Made by a program: the position numbers and the translations under genes. From Curtobacterium aurantiacum (GTDB taxonomy: Bacteria; Actinomycetota; Actinomycetes; Actinomycetales; Microbacteriaceae), in the NCBI RefSeq assembly GCF_018598555.1, contig NZ_JAHEWN010000015.1:26612-90611 (forward strand): a stretch of DNA of 64,000 nucleotides, in the 5' to 3' direction. Below, one piece after another: positions 53,210 through 60,743 of the stretch. How positions within the stretch are numbered: position 1 is the stretch's first letter; every line of letters starts with the position of its first letter. Below the pieces are notes generated by a model that saw only the letters and a list, made by a program, of their open reading frames with translations, did not search any database and was not told the origin of the DNA.

Positions 53210-53552
53210 CCGCGCGCGGTGCGGCGTTGCCCACTCGGTGAGACCTTCTTCCGTCACACGGAGTGCGCAACGTCGCACCGGCCCGCGACGCGCGCACGTT
53301 CCGGCCTGGAGGCGCGCTGCGGCCCCGCCCCGCGCCTCCAGTCCGCACGCGCCACGTCCACGGCTCGCACGAAGCGACGTGGCGCCCGTACCGCCCCGAG
53401 CGCAGCGAGGTGGCGCCGGCGTGGATCGCCCTGAGCGCAGCGAGGTGGCGCGCCCGGCGTGGATCGCCCTGAGCGCAGCGAAGTGGCGACCCAGAGGCGG
53501 TGACGCCCCGAGCGCAGCGATGGCGGCACTCGCCGGGAAGACACAACAGAAA
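53210..53552. repeat. Repeat-bearing spacer before tRNA-Leu
   Basis: About 340 bases with no gene. It holds a GGGAGGC-family hairpin at 53306-53341 and four copies of a CCGAGCGCAGCGAGGTGGCG-like unit at about 53394, 53429, 53468 and 53506, spaced 35-39 bases. The spacer is convergent between the hypothetical gene and the tRNA. Confidence 0.75.
53306..53341. repeat. GGGAGGC-family hairpin, copy 7
   Basis: CTGGAGGCGCG (53306-53316) is complementary to CGCGCCTCCAG (53331-53341). A short-armed, convergent-spacer member of the family. Confidence 0.75.
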
Positions 53553-53582
53553 ATGCCCCCCGACCGAAAGGTCAGGGGGCAC
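53553..53582 (-). terminator. Terminator after tRNA-Leu
   Basis: The stem TGCCCCC-GACC, a GAAA loop and GGTC-AGGGGGCA pair with one bulge. Reading the minus strand, the hairpin ends in a run of T (complement of AGAAAA). It lies about 10 bases past the tRNA 3' end and is the most conventional terminator in the window. Confidence 0.8.
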
Positions 53583-53592
53583 GCATTTCCTG

Positions 53593-53678
53593 TGTCCGAG
53601 AGGGGACTTGAACCCCTACGCCCTAATACGGGCACTAGCACCTCAAGCTAGCGCGTCTACCAATTCCGCCACCCGGAC
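53593..53678 (-). tRNA. tRNA-Leu, anticodon GAG
   Basis: The minus strand folds into a complete 86-base tRNA. Acceptor arms GTCCGGG and CTCGGAC pair, with discriminator A. The anticodon stem GCTAG encloses a loop with GAG, reading CTC and CTT leucine codons. A long variable arm is present, as expected for tRNA-Leu, and the T arm contains GGTTCAAGTCC. No CCA is encoded. A -10-like TAGTGT lies upstream near 53735 on the minus strand. Confidence 0.95.
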
Positions 53679-53827
53679 AGGGTGTCTGGTGTCTGTTTCC
53701 CGGGTTGAACCCGGCGTTCCTGCCGAGAGAAGACACTAGCACGGGTCTGAACGCGCGATGAACACGGCCGCGCATCCCGGGCGAGTCCCGCGCGTCCGGT
53801 CCCGGCGATGGGGTCGGTGCCGACCGA

Positions 53828-53833
53828 TACCGT
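53828..53833 (+). promoter_or_regulatory. Leaderless -10 box of the M20 peptidase gene
   Basis: TACCGT at 53828-53833, six bases before ATG 53840. Confidence 0.55.
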
Positions 53834-53839
53834 GGAGCC

Positions 53840-55168
53840 ATGACGAACCCGGAGCCGTCCGAGCCGCAGTCCGTGCCCGAGCTCGAGGCCACGGCGGCGA
53901 TCGCCCGAGACCTCATCCGCATCGACACGACGAACTGGGGCGAGGGGAAGTCCCGCGGCGAGACCGAGGCGGCGCACTACGTCGAGGACAAGCTCCGCGC
54001 GCTGGGCCTCGAGCCGCAGCTGTTCGAGTCCGAGCCGGACCGCGTGAGCGTGGTGGCACGGGTGCCCGGCCGCAACCGTGACAAGCCGGCGCTGGTGGTG
54101 CACGGGCACCTCGACGTGGTGCCGGCCGACCCGGCGAACTGGACGGTCGACCCGTTCGGCGGGGTGGTCAAGGACGGTTCGCTGTGGGGCCGCGGCGCCG
54201 TGGACATGAAGAACATGGACGCGATGATGCTCACGTCGCTGGCCGACGTCGTCGAGCAGCACGGTGCGCCGGAGCGCGACCTGGTGATCGCGTACTTCGC
54301 CGACGAGGAAGCCGGGGGAGTCCTCGGCTCGCACCACGTGGTCGACCAGCACCCCGAGGTGTTCGCGGGGGCGACGGCGGCGATCAGCGAGGTCGGCGGG
54401 TACTCGATCACCCTCGGCGATCGCCGCGCCTACCTGCTGCAGACCGGTGAGAAGGCGCTCATGTGGGTGAAGCTCGTCGCGCGCGGCACCGCCGCACACG
54501 GCTCGCACGTGATCCGAGACAACGCCGTGACGAAGCTCGCGGCCGCCGTCGCCCGGATCGGCAGCGAGGAGTGGCCCGTCCGGCTCTCGGCCACGACGGA
54601 CGCGATGGTGGCCGAGGTCGCACGGTTCCTCGGGGTCGACCCGACGGTGACGGGTCCGGACGAGGTCGCACTGGCCACCGGGTCGGCGTCGCGGTTCATC
54701 CACGCGGCCCTGCACACCACGTCGAACCCGACGGTGCTGACCGCCGGCTACAAGCACAACGTCATCCCCGACACCGCCGAGGCCCTGGTGGACATCCGGT
54801 GCCTGCCGGGCGACGAGGAGTCCGTGCTCGAGCGGGTGCGGGAGCTCGCCGGACCCGACGTCGAGGTGGTCATGTCGTTCCGCGACATCGGCCTCGAGCA
54901 GGACTTCGGTGGCCCGCTGGTCGACGCCGTCCGCGACGTCCTCGGCCGGCACGACCCGGGCGCTCCGGTCCTGCCGTACCTGCTGTCCGGCGGCACCGAC
55001 AACAAGGCGCTCTCGACGCTCGGCATCGCGGGGTACGGGTTCGTGCCGCTGCAGCTGCCGGCCGGCGTCGACTTCCCCGCGATGTTCCACGGCGTGGACG
55101 AGCGGGTGCCGCTCGACTCGCTGGCGTTCGGTCGGCGGGTCCTGGGTGACCTGCTCGCCACGTACTGA
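53840..55168 (+). CDS. M20 family metallopeptidase
   Basis: 442-residue zinc peptidase or amidohydrolase of the M20/ArgE/DapE group. It shows the metal ligands in VVHGHLDVVPAD and GRGAVDMKN, the catalytic glutamate pair in YFADEEAGG, a dimerisation lid domain around residues 190-300, and the final ligand histidine in AMFHGVDERVP. The substrate may be a dipeptide or N-acyl amino acid; the sequence does not fix it. The start is a leaderless ATG. uppP follows, but a separate promoter is likely between them. Confidence 0.9.
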   Translation: MTNPEPSEPQSVPELEATAAIARDLIRIDTTNWGEGKSRGETEAAHYVEDKLRALGLEPQLFESEPDRVSVVARVPGRNRDKPALVVHGHLDVVPADPANWTVDPFGGVVKDGSLWGRGAVDMKNMDAMMLTSLADVVEQHGAPERDLVIAYFADEEAGGVLGSHHVVDQHPEVFAGATAAISEVGGYSITLGDRRAYLLQTGEKALMWVKLVARGTAAHGSHVIRDNAVTKLAAAVARIGSEEWPVRLSATTDAMVAEVARFLGVDPTVTGPDEVALATGSASRFIHAALHTTSNPTVLTAGYKHNVIPDTAEALVDIRCLPGDEESVLERVRELAGPDVEVVMSFRDIGLEQDFGGPLVDAVRDVLGRHDPGAPVLPYLLSGGTDNKALSTLGIAGYGFVPLQLPAGVDFPAMFHGVDERVPLDSLAFGRRVLGDLLATY

Positions 55169-55174
55169 TATTGT
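55169..55174 (+). promoter_or_regulatory. Candidate -10 box for uppP
   Basis: TATTGT at 55169-55174, right after the M20 stop codon, about 55 bases before the uppP ATG, which has GAAAGGCCC upstream. Confidence 0.4.
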
Positions 55175-55229
55175 TCATGGTCGCCGTCGTGGCGGTGCCC
55201 TGACCGACCTCCCCTGAAAGGCCCGTGCG

Positions 55230-56060
55230 ATGCACATCCTCGAGGCGATCTTCCTCGGCTTCGTCCAGGGGCTCACCGAGTTCCTGCCCGTGTCCTCCAG
55301 CGCGCACCTGCGCATCGTCGGGCTCTTCCTGCCCGACGCGAAGGATCCGGGAGCGGCCTTCACCGCGGTGACGCAGCTCGGCACCGAGACCGCGGTGCTC
55401 ATCTACTTCTGGAAGGACATCACCCGGATCATCGGGCGGTGGTTCCGGTCGGTGGTCAAGCGTGACGTCCCGAAGGGCGACCCCGACGTCCGCCTCGGGT
55501 GGTTGGTGATCCTCGGCACGATCCCCATCGGCATCGCCGGGCTCCTGCTCAAGGACTCGATCGAGACCACGTTCCGCTCACTCTGGATCGTCGCGATCGT
55601 GCTCGTCGTGTTCGGCGTCGTGCTCGGGGTGCTCGACCGTGTCGGGCGCAAGGAGCGGCGGATCGAGCAGATGACCTTCCGCGGTGGGCTGCTCATCGGC
55701 CTGGCGCAGATGCTCGCCCTGGTACCCGGCGTCTCCCGCTCGGGTGCGACCGTGTCGATGGGTCTCGCGCTCGGGTACACCCGTCCCGCGGCCGCGCGGT
55801 TCGCGTTCCTGCTCGCGATCCCGGCGGTGTTCCTGTCCGGCTTCTACGAGGCCGCGACGAGCCTCGGCGACCACGGTTCGCCGTTCGGCCTCGCCGACAC
55901 GCTCATCGCCACCGTCGTCGCGTTCGTGGTCGGGTTCGTCGTGATCGCCGCGTTCATGAACTACATCAGCAAGCGCAGCTTCATGCCCTTCGTGGTCTAC
56001 CGGATCGCACTCGGTATCGTGCTCATCGTGTTGTTGTCGCTCGGAGTGATCCAGCCGTGA
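55230..56060 (+). CDS. uppP: Undecaprenyl-diphosphatase
   Basis: Membrane enzyme that recycles undecaprenyl diphosphate, the lipid carrier for peptidoglycan, and gives bacitracin resistance when overproduced. The 276-residue product has about eight helices and both active-site motifs: GLTEFLPVSSSAHL (E17) at residues 14-27 and PGVSRSGATVSMGL near residue 165. Its stop overlaps the mshC start as GTGA. The link to mycothiol synthesis is operonic, not mechanistic. Confidence 0.96.
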   Translation: MHILEAIFLGFVQGLTEFLPVSSSAHLRIVGLFLPDAKDPGAAFTAVTQLGTETAVLIYFWKDITRIIGRWFRSVVKRDVPKGDPDVRLGWLVILGTIPIGIAGLLLKDSIETTFRSLWIVAIVLVVFGVVLGVLDRVGRKERRIEQMTFRGGLLIGLAQMLALVPGVSRSGATVSMGLALGYTRPAAARFAFLLAIPAVFLSGFYEAATSLGDHGSPFGLADTLIATVVAFVVGFVVIAAFMNYISKRSFMPFVVYRIALGIVLIVLLSLGVIQP

Positions 56061-57301
56061 GGGCCTGGCAGGCCCCATCCGTCCCCGACGTCCCCGGCGC
56101 CGCGCCCCGACCGGTCGTGCACGACACCGCCACGGGCAAGCCCGTGGACCCGGCCCGTGACGAGGACCGCGCCGCGCTGTACGTCTGCGGGATCACCCCG
56201 TACGACGCCACGCACCTCGGCCACGCGGCGACCTACCTGGCGTTCGACACCCTCGGCCGTGCCTGGCGCGACGCCGGGCTCGACGTCGAGTACGCGCAGA
56301 ACGTCACCGACGTGGACGACCCGCTGCTCGAGCGTGCCGCACGTGACGGTGTGGACTGGCGGGCCCTGGCTGCGGAACAGGTCGACCTGTTCCGCCGTGA
56401 CATGGAGTCCCTGCGGATCCTGCCGCCCGACGACTTCGTGGCCGTCACCGACGAGGTCGAGCGCGTCGCAGAGGCCGTCTCGTTCCTCCAGGAGACCGGC
56501 TACGCCTACGAGGTCCCCACCGGCGACGCCGAGGGCGACGACCTGTACTTCGACGTGAACCGCCCGACCGACGCGTGGACCCTCGGCGACGAGAGCGGAC
56601 TCGACCGCGAGACGATGCTCGCCCTCGCGGCCGAGCGCGGCGGCGACCCGGAACGCCCCGGCAAGCGCGACCCGCTCGACCCGCTGCTGTGGCGTGCCGC
56701 CCGCGACGGTGAGCCGAGCTGGGACACCGAGATCGGCCCCGGACGCCCCGGCTGGCACATCGAGTGCAGCGTCATCGCCGGCGACCGACTCGGCCTGCCG
56801 ATCAGCGTGCAGGGCGGCGGGAGCGACCTCGTGTTCCCGCACCACGAGATGAGTGCCGGGCACGCCGCGGCCCTCGCACACCAGCCCCTCGCGAACGCGT
56901 TCGTGCACACCGGCATGATCGCCTACCAGGGCACGAAGATCTCCAAGTCGCTCGGCAACCTCGTCACCGTGCGCGGACTGCTCGACGACGGTGCGGACCC
57001 CCGGGCGATCCGGCTCGCGCTGCTGTCGCACAAGTACTCCGACGACTGGGAGTGGTTCGACACCGAACTGACGAGCGCCGAGACGCGGCTCGCCGGCTGG
57101 GACGCCTGGGCCTCCGGAGCGGCGGCGGGCCATGCCGACGACGCGGTCGACGTCGCGGCACGCATCCGCGCGCGGGTCTCCGACGACCTCGACACTCCCG
57201 GCGCCGTCGCCGCGGTCGACACCGCGATCGCCGGAGGCACGGCGTGCACGCCCGAGCTCGTGGACCTGATCGACGCGCTGCTCGGCATCCGTCTGGCCTG
57301 A
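56057..57301 (+). CDS. mshC: Cysteine:1D-myo-inosityl 2-amino-2-deoxy-alpha-D-glucopyranoside ligase (MshC)
   Basis: Catalyses the ATP-dependent attachment of cysteine to GlcN-inositol in mycothiol synthesis, so this organism makes mycothiol. It is a cysteinyl-tRNA synthetase-like enzyme of 414 residues. It has YVCGITPYDATHLGHA with C44 and the HIGH-type H-L-G-H (53-56), HIECSVIAG (C237), HHEMSAGH (H262/H263) and the KISKS loop (294-298). GTG at 56057 overlaps the uppP stop. Distinguished from cysS by the overall MshC pattern and the missing C-terminal anticodon domain. Confidence 0.95.
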   Translation: MRAWQAPSVPDVPGAAPRPVVHDTATGKPVDPARDEDRAALYVCGITPYDATHLGHAATYLAFDTLGRAWRDAGLDVEYAQNVTDVDDPLLERAARDGVDWRALAAEQVDLFRRDMESLRILPPDDFVAVTDEVERVAEAVSFLQETGYAYEVPTGDAEGDDLYFDVNRPTDAWTLGDESGLDRETMLALAAERGGDPERPGKRDPLDPLLWRAARDGEPSWDTEIGPGRPGWHIECSVIAGDRLGLPISVQGGGSDLVFPHHEMSAGHAAALAHQPLANAFVHTGMIAYQGTKISKSLGNLVTVRGLLDDGADPRAIRLALLSHKYSDDWEWFDTELTSAETRLAGWDAWASGAAAGHADDAVDVAARIRARVSDDLDTPGAVAAVDTAIAGGTACTPELVDLIDALLGIRLA

Positions 57302-57330
57302 CCTCGCCCCACCGGCCGTCGCGCTGGCGC

Positions 57331-57650
57331 CGGAGGTGAGCGGGGTGTCGTGACCGTTCGCGAGTGGTCGCGACACGTCGGGTGCGTGCCGCCGAGGGGT
57401 CAGCAACCGTCGCCCGGGCGGGCCGCAGCTGACGGTTCATGACCACTGGGCGGAGGTGAGCGGGGTGTCGTGACCGCACGCCACGACGGACGGGAGGGCC
57501 GTGGCAGGCCCGGCCCGTGCCTCCCGTCCGCTGAATGGTCGCGACACGTCGCGTGCGTGCCGCCGAGGGGTCAGGAACCGTCGTCCGGGCGGGCCGCAAC
57601 CGACAGTTCGCGCCCACTCGGCGGACGTGAGCGGGGTGTCGTGACCGTGA
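57331..57650. repeat. Duplicated repeat with a palindrome inside the second copy
   Basis: The spacer between convergent mshC and PAC2 genes (352 bases, no gene) holds three copies of AGGTGAGCGGGGTGTCGTGA-like sequence at about 57334, 57453 and 57625, and two copies of a following ~70-base unit containing GTGCCGCCGAGGGGTCAG. The second copy contains an extra ~50-base segment with a GGGAGGC-family palindrome exactly where copy 1 has only eight bases (TTCGCGAG). Confidence 0.85.
57487..57530. repeat. GGGAGGC-family hairpin, copy 8, apparently inserted in a repeat
   Basis: CGGACGGGAGG (57487-57497) pairs with CCTCCCGTCCG (57520-57530). It interrupts the second unit of the mshC/PAC2 repeat pair and is absent from the first. 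Confidence 0.8.
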
Positions 57651-57653
57651 CGG

Positions 57654-58589
57654 CTACTGCTGCGGCGGCTGCTGGGGCCGCCACGGCCCCTCGCCACCGG
57701 CGGTGCCGCCGTCCTTGCCGTCCTTGCGCTCACGACGGCGGAGGTACTGCTCGAACTCCTGCGCGATGGCGTCGCCCGAGGCCTCGGGGGAGTCGACCGT
57801 GTCGCGCGCCTGCTCCAGCTGCCCGATGTAGGACGCCATGTCCTCGTCGTCGGCGGCGAGGGCGTCGATGCCCTCTTCCCACTCGGTGGCGTCGTCGAGC
57901 AGCGTCCCGCGCGGCACCGTGACGTCGGTGAGCTCCTCGATCTTGTCGAGCAGCGAGAGCGTGGCCTTCGGCGAGGGCGAGTTGTGCACGTAGTGCGGCA
58001 CCGACGCCCACAGTGACAGCGTGGTCAGCCCGGCCTTGTCCATCGCGTCGGCGAGGACCCCGAGGATGCCGGTCGGTCCCTCGTACGACGACCGGTCGAC
58101 GTCGAAGGCGGCGCGGACGCCGGCGTTCTCGCTCGACACGAACACCGAGATCGGCCGGGTGTGCGGGACGTCGGCGAGCATCGCACCGACGAAGACGACG
58201 GCGTCGATCGAGTAGACGTCAGCCAGGTCGATGATCTCGGAGCAGAAGCCGCGCCAGGTGCGCGAGGGCTCCGGGCCGACGAGCACGAACACGTCGCGGT
58301 CGGTGGGGGAGCCGGTGGCGCCGATGACCGGGCGGCCCTCGGCGCCGGGACCGTGCAGCACGATCCGGGGCCACTGCACGCCCCGGTCGCCGTTCTCGTC
58401 GGTGCCGACGGTGGGCCGGTTGAACTGGTAGTCGACGTACCGCTCGCCGTCGAGTTCGCGCAGCTCGTCGAGCCCGAGGGACTCGACGATGCGCCGCGCC
58501 AGACCGCTCGCGGCCTCACCGGCGTCGTTCCAGCCCTCGAAGGCGACGACGAGCAAGCGACCGTCGCTGAAGGGGGAGTGCTGTGGCAC
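57654..58589 (-). CDS. PAC2 family protein
   Basis: 311-residue member of the PAC2 (proteasome assembly chaperone-like) family. Features include LLVVAFEGWNDAGEAAS near residue 12, FVLVGPEPSRTWRGF, DAVVFVGAMLADVPHTRP, and SLWASVPHYVHNSPSPKATL, followed by a charged C-terminal tail of about 60 residues ending in Gln/Pro. GTG at 58589 follows GGAGG. Family members commonly sit at this point, between mshC and the proteasome-linked genes, in actinobacteria. Function unproven; the absence of proteasome genes here argues against a strict chaperone role. Confidence 0.88.
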   Translation of the reverse strand: MPQHSPFSDGRLLVVAFEGWNDAGEAASGLARRIVESLGLDELRELDGERYVDYQFNRPTVGTDENGDRGVQWPRIVLHGPGAEGRPVIGATGSPTDRDVFVLVGPEPSRTWRGFCSEIIDLADVYSIDAVVFVGAMLADVPHTRPISVFVSSENAGVRAAFDVDRSSYEGPTGILGVLADAMDKAGLTTLSLWASVPHYVHNSPSPKATLSLLDKIEELTDVTVPRGTLLDDATEWEEGIDALAADDEDMASYIGQLEQARDTVDSPEASGDAIAQEFEQYLRRRERKDGKDGGTAGGEGPWRPQQPPQQ

Positions 58590-58720
58590 GGAGCGGACCT
58601 CCTGGTGGTGGAGCGGAGCGGGCGGGGACGGACCCCCGGCCGGGCACGATTCAGGCATCCACTGTAGGCCCAGGGGGTGTCGGCGCACGCGCGCGTCCGC
58701 GCCCAGCGGAACGGCCCCGG

Positions 58721-58726
58721 TAGACT
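58721..58726 (+). promoter_or_regulatory. Leaderless -10 box of the HAD hydrolase gene
   Basis: TAGACT at 58721-58726, eight bases before GTG 58735. Confidence 0.6.
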
Positions 58727-58734
58727 CGTCGCCC

Positions 58735-59505
58735 GTGACCGCGCATCCTCCTGCCCTCGTCCCGCCCGCAGCCGTGCTGTGGGACATGGACGGCACGATC
58801 GTCGACACCGAGCCGATCTGGCAGCGGTCCCAGGTCGACCTGACGAACCGGTACGGCGCCGAGTGGACGGAGGAGGACGGCCTGTCCCTCGTCGGCAGCG
58901 GCCTCGAACGCTCCGGCGAGCTCCTGCGTGCCAAGGGCGTCGACATGGAGGTCGAGGAGATCATCCAGTGGATGACCGACTACGTGATGGAGCACCTGCG
59001 CGCCGGTGAACTGCCGTGGCGTCCGGGTGCCCGTGAGCTCATCGAGGAGCTCCACGACCGCGGCATCCCGACCGCCCTGGTGACGATGTCCCGGCGCAAG
59101 ATGGCGCTCGTCGCCGCCGAGGCCCTGGGCGAGCGCGGGTTCCGCGTCGTCGTGGCCGGCGACGACGTCGACCGCCCGAAGCCCTTCCCGGACGCCTACC
59201 TGTCCGCCGCCGCGCAGCTCGGCGTCGAGCCCACCGCGTGCGTCGCGATCGAGGACTCCGCCACCGGCGTCGCCTCGGCCGTCGCCTCCGGCGCCGTCAC
59301 GATCGCCGTCGAGCACATCGTCCCGCTGTCCGAGATCGCCGGCGGGGACGTGCACCTGACCACCCTGGCGGGCGTCGACGTCGACCGCCTGGTCGAGTTG
59401 ACGACGCCGGCCCTGGCCGCACGGGCTGCGCAGGCCGTGCCGGTGGGGAGAGGAGCGGTGCCGGACCCGGCGCACGCTGCGGACACCGAAGGGGTCACCC
59501 GATGA
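58735..59505 (+). CDS. HAD family hydrolase (beta-phosphoglucomutase-like phosphatase)
   Basis: 256-residue HAD phosphatase. Motif I is LWDMDGTIVDTEPIW with the nucleophile aspartate near residue 15. Motif II is the threonine in ALVTMS, the lysine is in VDRPKPFPDAY, and motif IV is VAIEDSATGVASA. A helical cap lies between residues 25 and 90. The substrate is probably a small sugar phosphate. The start is a leaderless GTG, and the stop overlaps trmI as ATGA. This gene pair is conserved beside the actinobacterial proteasome locus. Confidence 0.9.
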   Translation: MTAHPPALVPPAAVLWDMDGTIVDTEPIWQRSQVDLTNRYGAEWTEEDGLSLVGSGLERSGELLRAKGVDMEVEEIIQWMTDYVMEHLRAGELPWRPGARELIEELHDRGIPTALVTMSRRKMALVAAEALGERGFRVVVAGDDVDRPKPFPDAYLSAAAQLGVEPTACVAIEDSATGVASAVASGAVTIAVEHIVPLSEIAGGDVHLTTLAGVDVDRLVELTTPALAARAAQAVPVGRGAVPDPAHAADTEGVTR

Positions 59506-60701
59506 GCCACACCGACGACGCACGCGACGAGGCGGACGCGAGCAGCGCCTCCAGTCCGACCGCGGACCCGACCGCAGCGCTCCCGCACACCGCGGGCGGC
59601 GCACCGCACACGCCGCCGCGCGGCCCGTTCCGGGCCGGGGACCGCGTGCAGCTGACCGGTCCGAAGGGCAAGCTCACGACGCTGTCCCTCGAGACGGCCG
59701 GTGAGTACCACACGCACCGCGGGGTGCTCCGGCACGACGACGTGATCGGGCAGCCCGACGGCTCGGTCATCCGGGCGAGCACCGGTGACGAGTACCTCGC
59801 GCTCCGCCCGCTGCTCAACGACTACGTGATGTCGATGCCGCGCGGCGCCGCGATCGTCTACCCGAAGGACGCGGCGCAGATCGTGGCCTTCGCGGACGTC
59901 TTCCCCGGGGCCCGCGTGGTCGAGGCCGGCGTCGGCTCGGGGGCGCTGTCGCTGTTCCTGCTCCGCGCGATCGGCCCGACCGGGCAGCTGCAGTCGTTCG
60001 AGCGCCGCGAGGAGTTCGCGGCCATCGCGAAGGGCAACGTCGGCACCTTCCTCGGTGCCGTCCCGGACAACTGGTCGGTCACCGTCGGTGACCTGGTCGA
60101 GTCGCTGCCCGACGCGACGGAGCCGCAGAGCGTCGACCGCGTCGTGCTCGACATGCTCGCCCCGTGGGAGTGCGTCGACGCCGCCGCGGACGCACTCGTT
60201 CCCGGTGGGCTCATCGTCTGCTACGTCGCGACCGTCACCCAGCTGTCCCGCACGGCCGAGGCGATGCGCGACACCGGACGCTTCACCGACCCGATGCCGA
60301 GCGAGACTCTGGTGCGCACCTGGCACGTCGAGGGACTCGCCGTGCGCCCGGACCACCGCATGGTCGGGCACACCGGGTTCCTCATCACGGCACGACGCCT
60401 CGCCGACGGCACCGTGCTGCCGAACCTGAAGCGCCGCGCGGGCAAGGTCGAGTTCTCGGACGAGGACATCGAGGCCTGGACCCCCGGTGCCGTGGGCGAG
60501 CGGGCGACGAGCGACAAGAAGCTCCGCAAGGTGGCCCGGCAGTCGGCGGCGCAGGCGCGGAAGGTCGCGGCTGCCGAGGCCTCGTCGGTTGCCGATGCTG
60601 CTGCGGCGCCGTCGGATGCCGCCGAGTTGCCGTCGGATGCTGCCGAGTCGCCGTCCGATGCCGTCGCGGCTCCGTCCGGGGCCGTCGAGGACGAACGGTA
60701 G
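59502..60701 (+). CDS. trmI: tRNA (adenine58-N1)-methyltransferase TrmI
   Basis: Methylates N1 of adenine 58 in the tRNA T-loop; a homotetramer in relatives. The 399-residue protein begins with about 40 disordered residues. A substrate-binding beta domain follows, then a Rossmann methyltransferase domain with VVEAGVGSGALSLFLLRAI (the S-adenosylmethionine site), QLQSFERREEFA and VVLDMLAPWE. After residue 310 comes an Ala/Ser/Asp/Pro tail with repeats of the type PSDAAE. The TAG stop forms part of a -10 box. In relatives the proteasome genes begin directly downstream; here they do not. Confidence 0.93.
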   Translation: MSHTDDARDEADASSASSPTADPTAALPHTAGGAPHTPPRGPFRAGDRVQLTGPKGKLTTLSLETAGEYHTHRGVLRHDDVIGQPDGSVIRASTGDEYLALRPLLNDYVMSMPRGAAIVYPKDAAQIVAFADVFPGARVVEAGVGSGALSLFLLRAIGPTGQLQSFERREEFAAIAKGNVGTFLGAVPDNWSVTVGDLVESLPDATEPQSVDRVVLDMLAPWECVDAAADALVPGGLIVCYVATVTQLSRTAEAMRDTGRFTDPMPSETLVRTWHVEGLAVRPDHRMVGHTGFLITARRLADGTVLPNLKRRAGKVEFSDEDIEAWTPGAVGERATSDKKLRKVARQSAAQARKVAAAEASSVADAAAAPSDAAELPSDAAESPSDAVAAPSGAVEDER

Positions 60702-60704
60702 GCT
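60699..60704 (+). promoter_or_regulatory. -10 box of the FKBP gene, built on the trmI stop
   Basis: TAGGCT at 60699-60704 contains the trmI TAG and lies six bases before an in-frame GTG at 60711. Transcription starting there would give either a leaderless start at 60711 or a 33-base leader for GTG 60744. Confidence 0.5.
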
Positions 60705-60743
60705 GACGGCGTGCCCGTCCTGCATCGAACGGAAAGAGGGTCC

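Noticed and set aside
53394..53527. A CRISPR array
   Set aside because: The repeats are degenerate, the spacers resemble one another and no cas genes are present. The same reasons apply to the repeats at 46123 and 63808.
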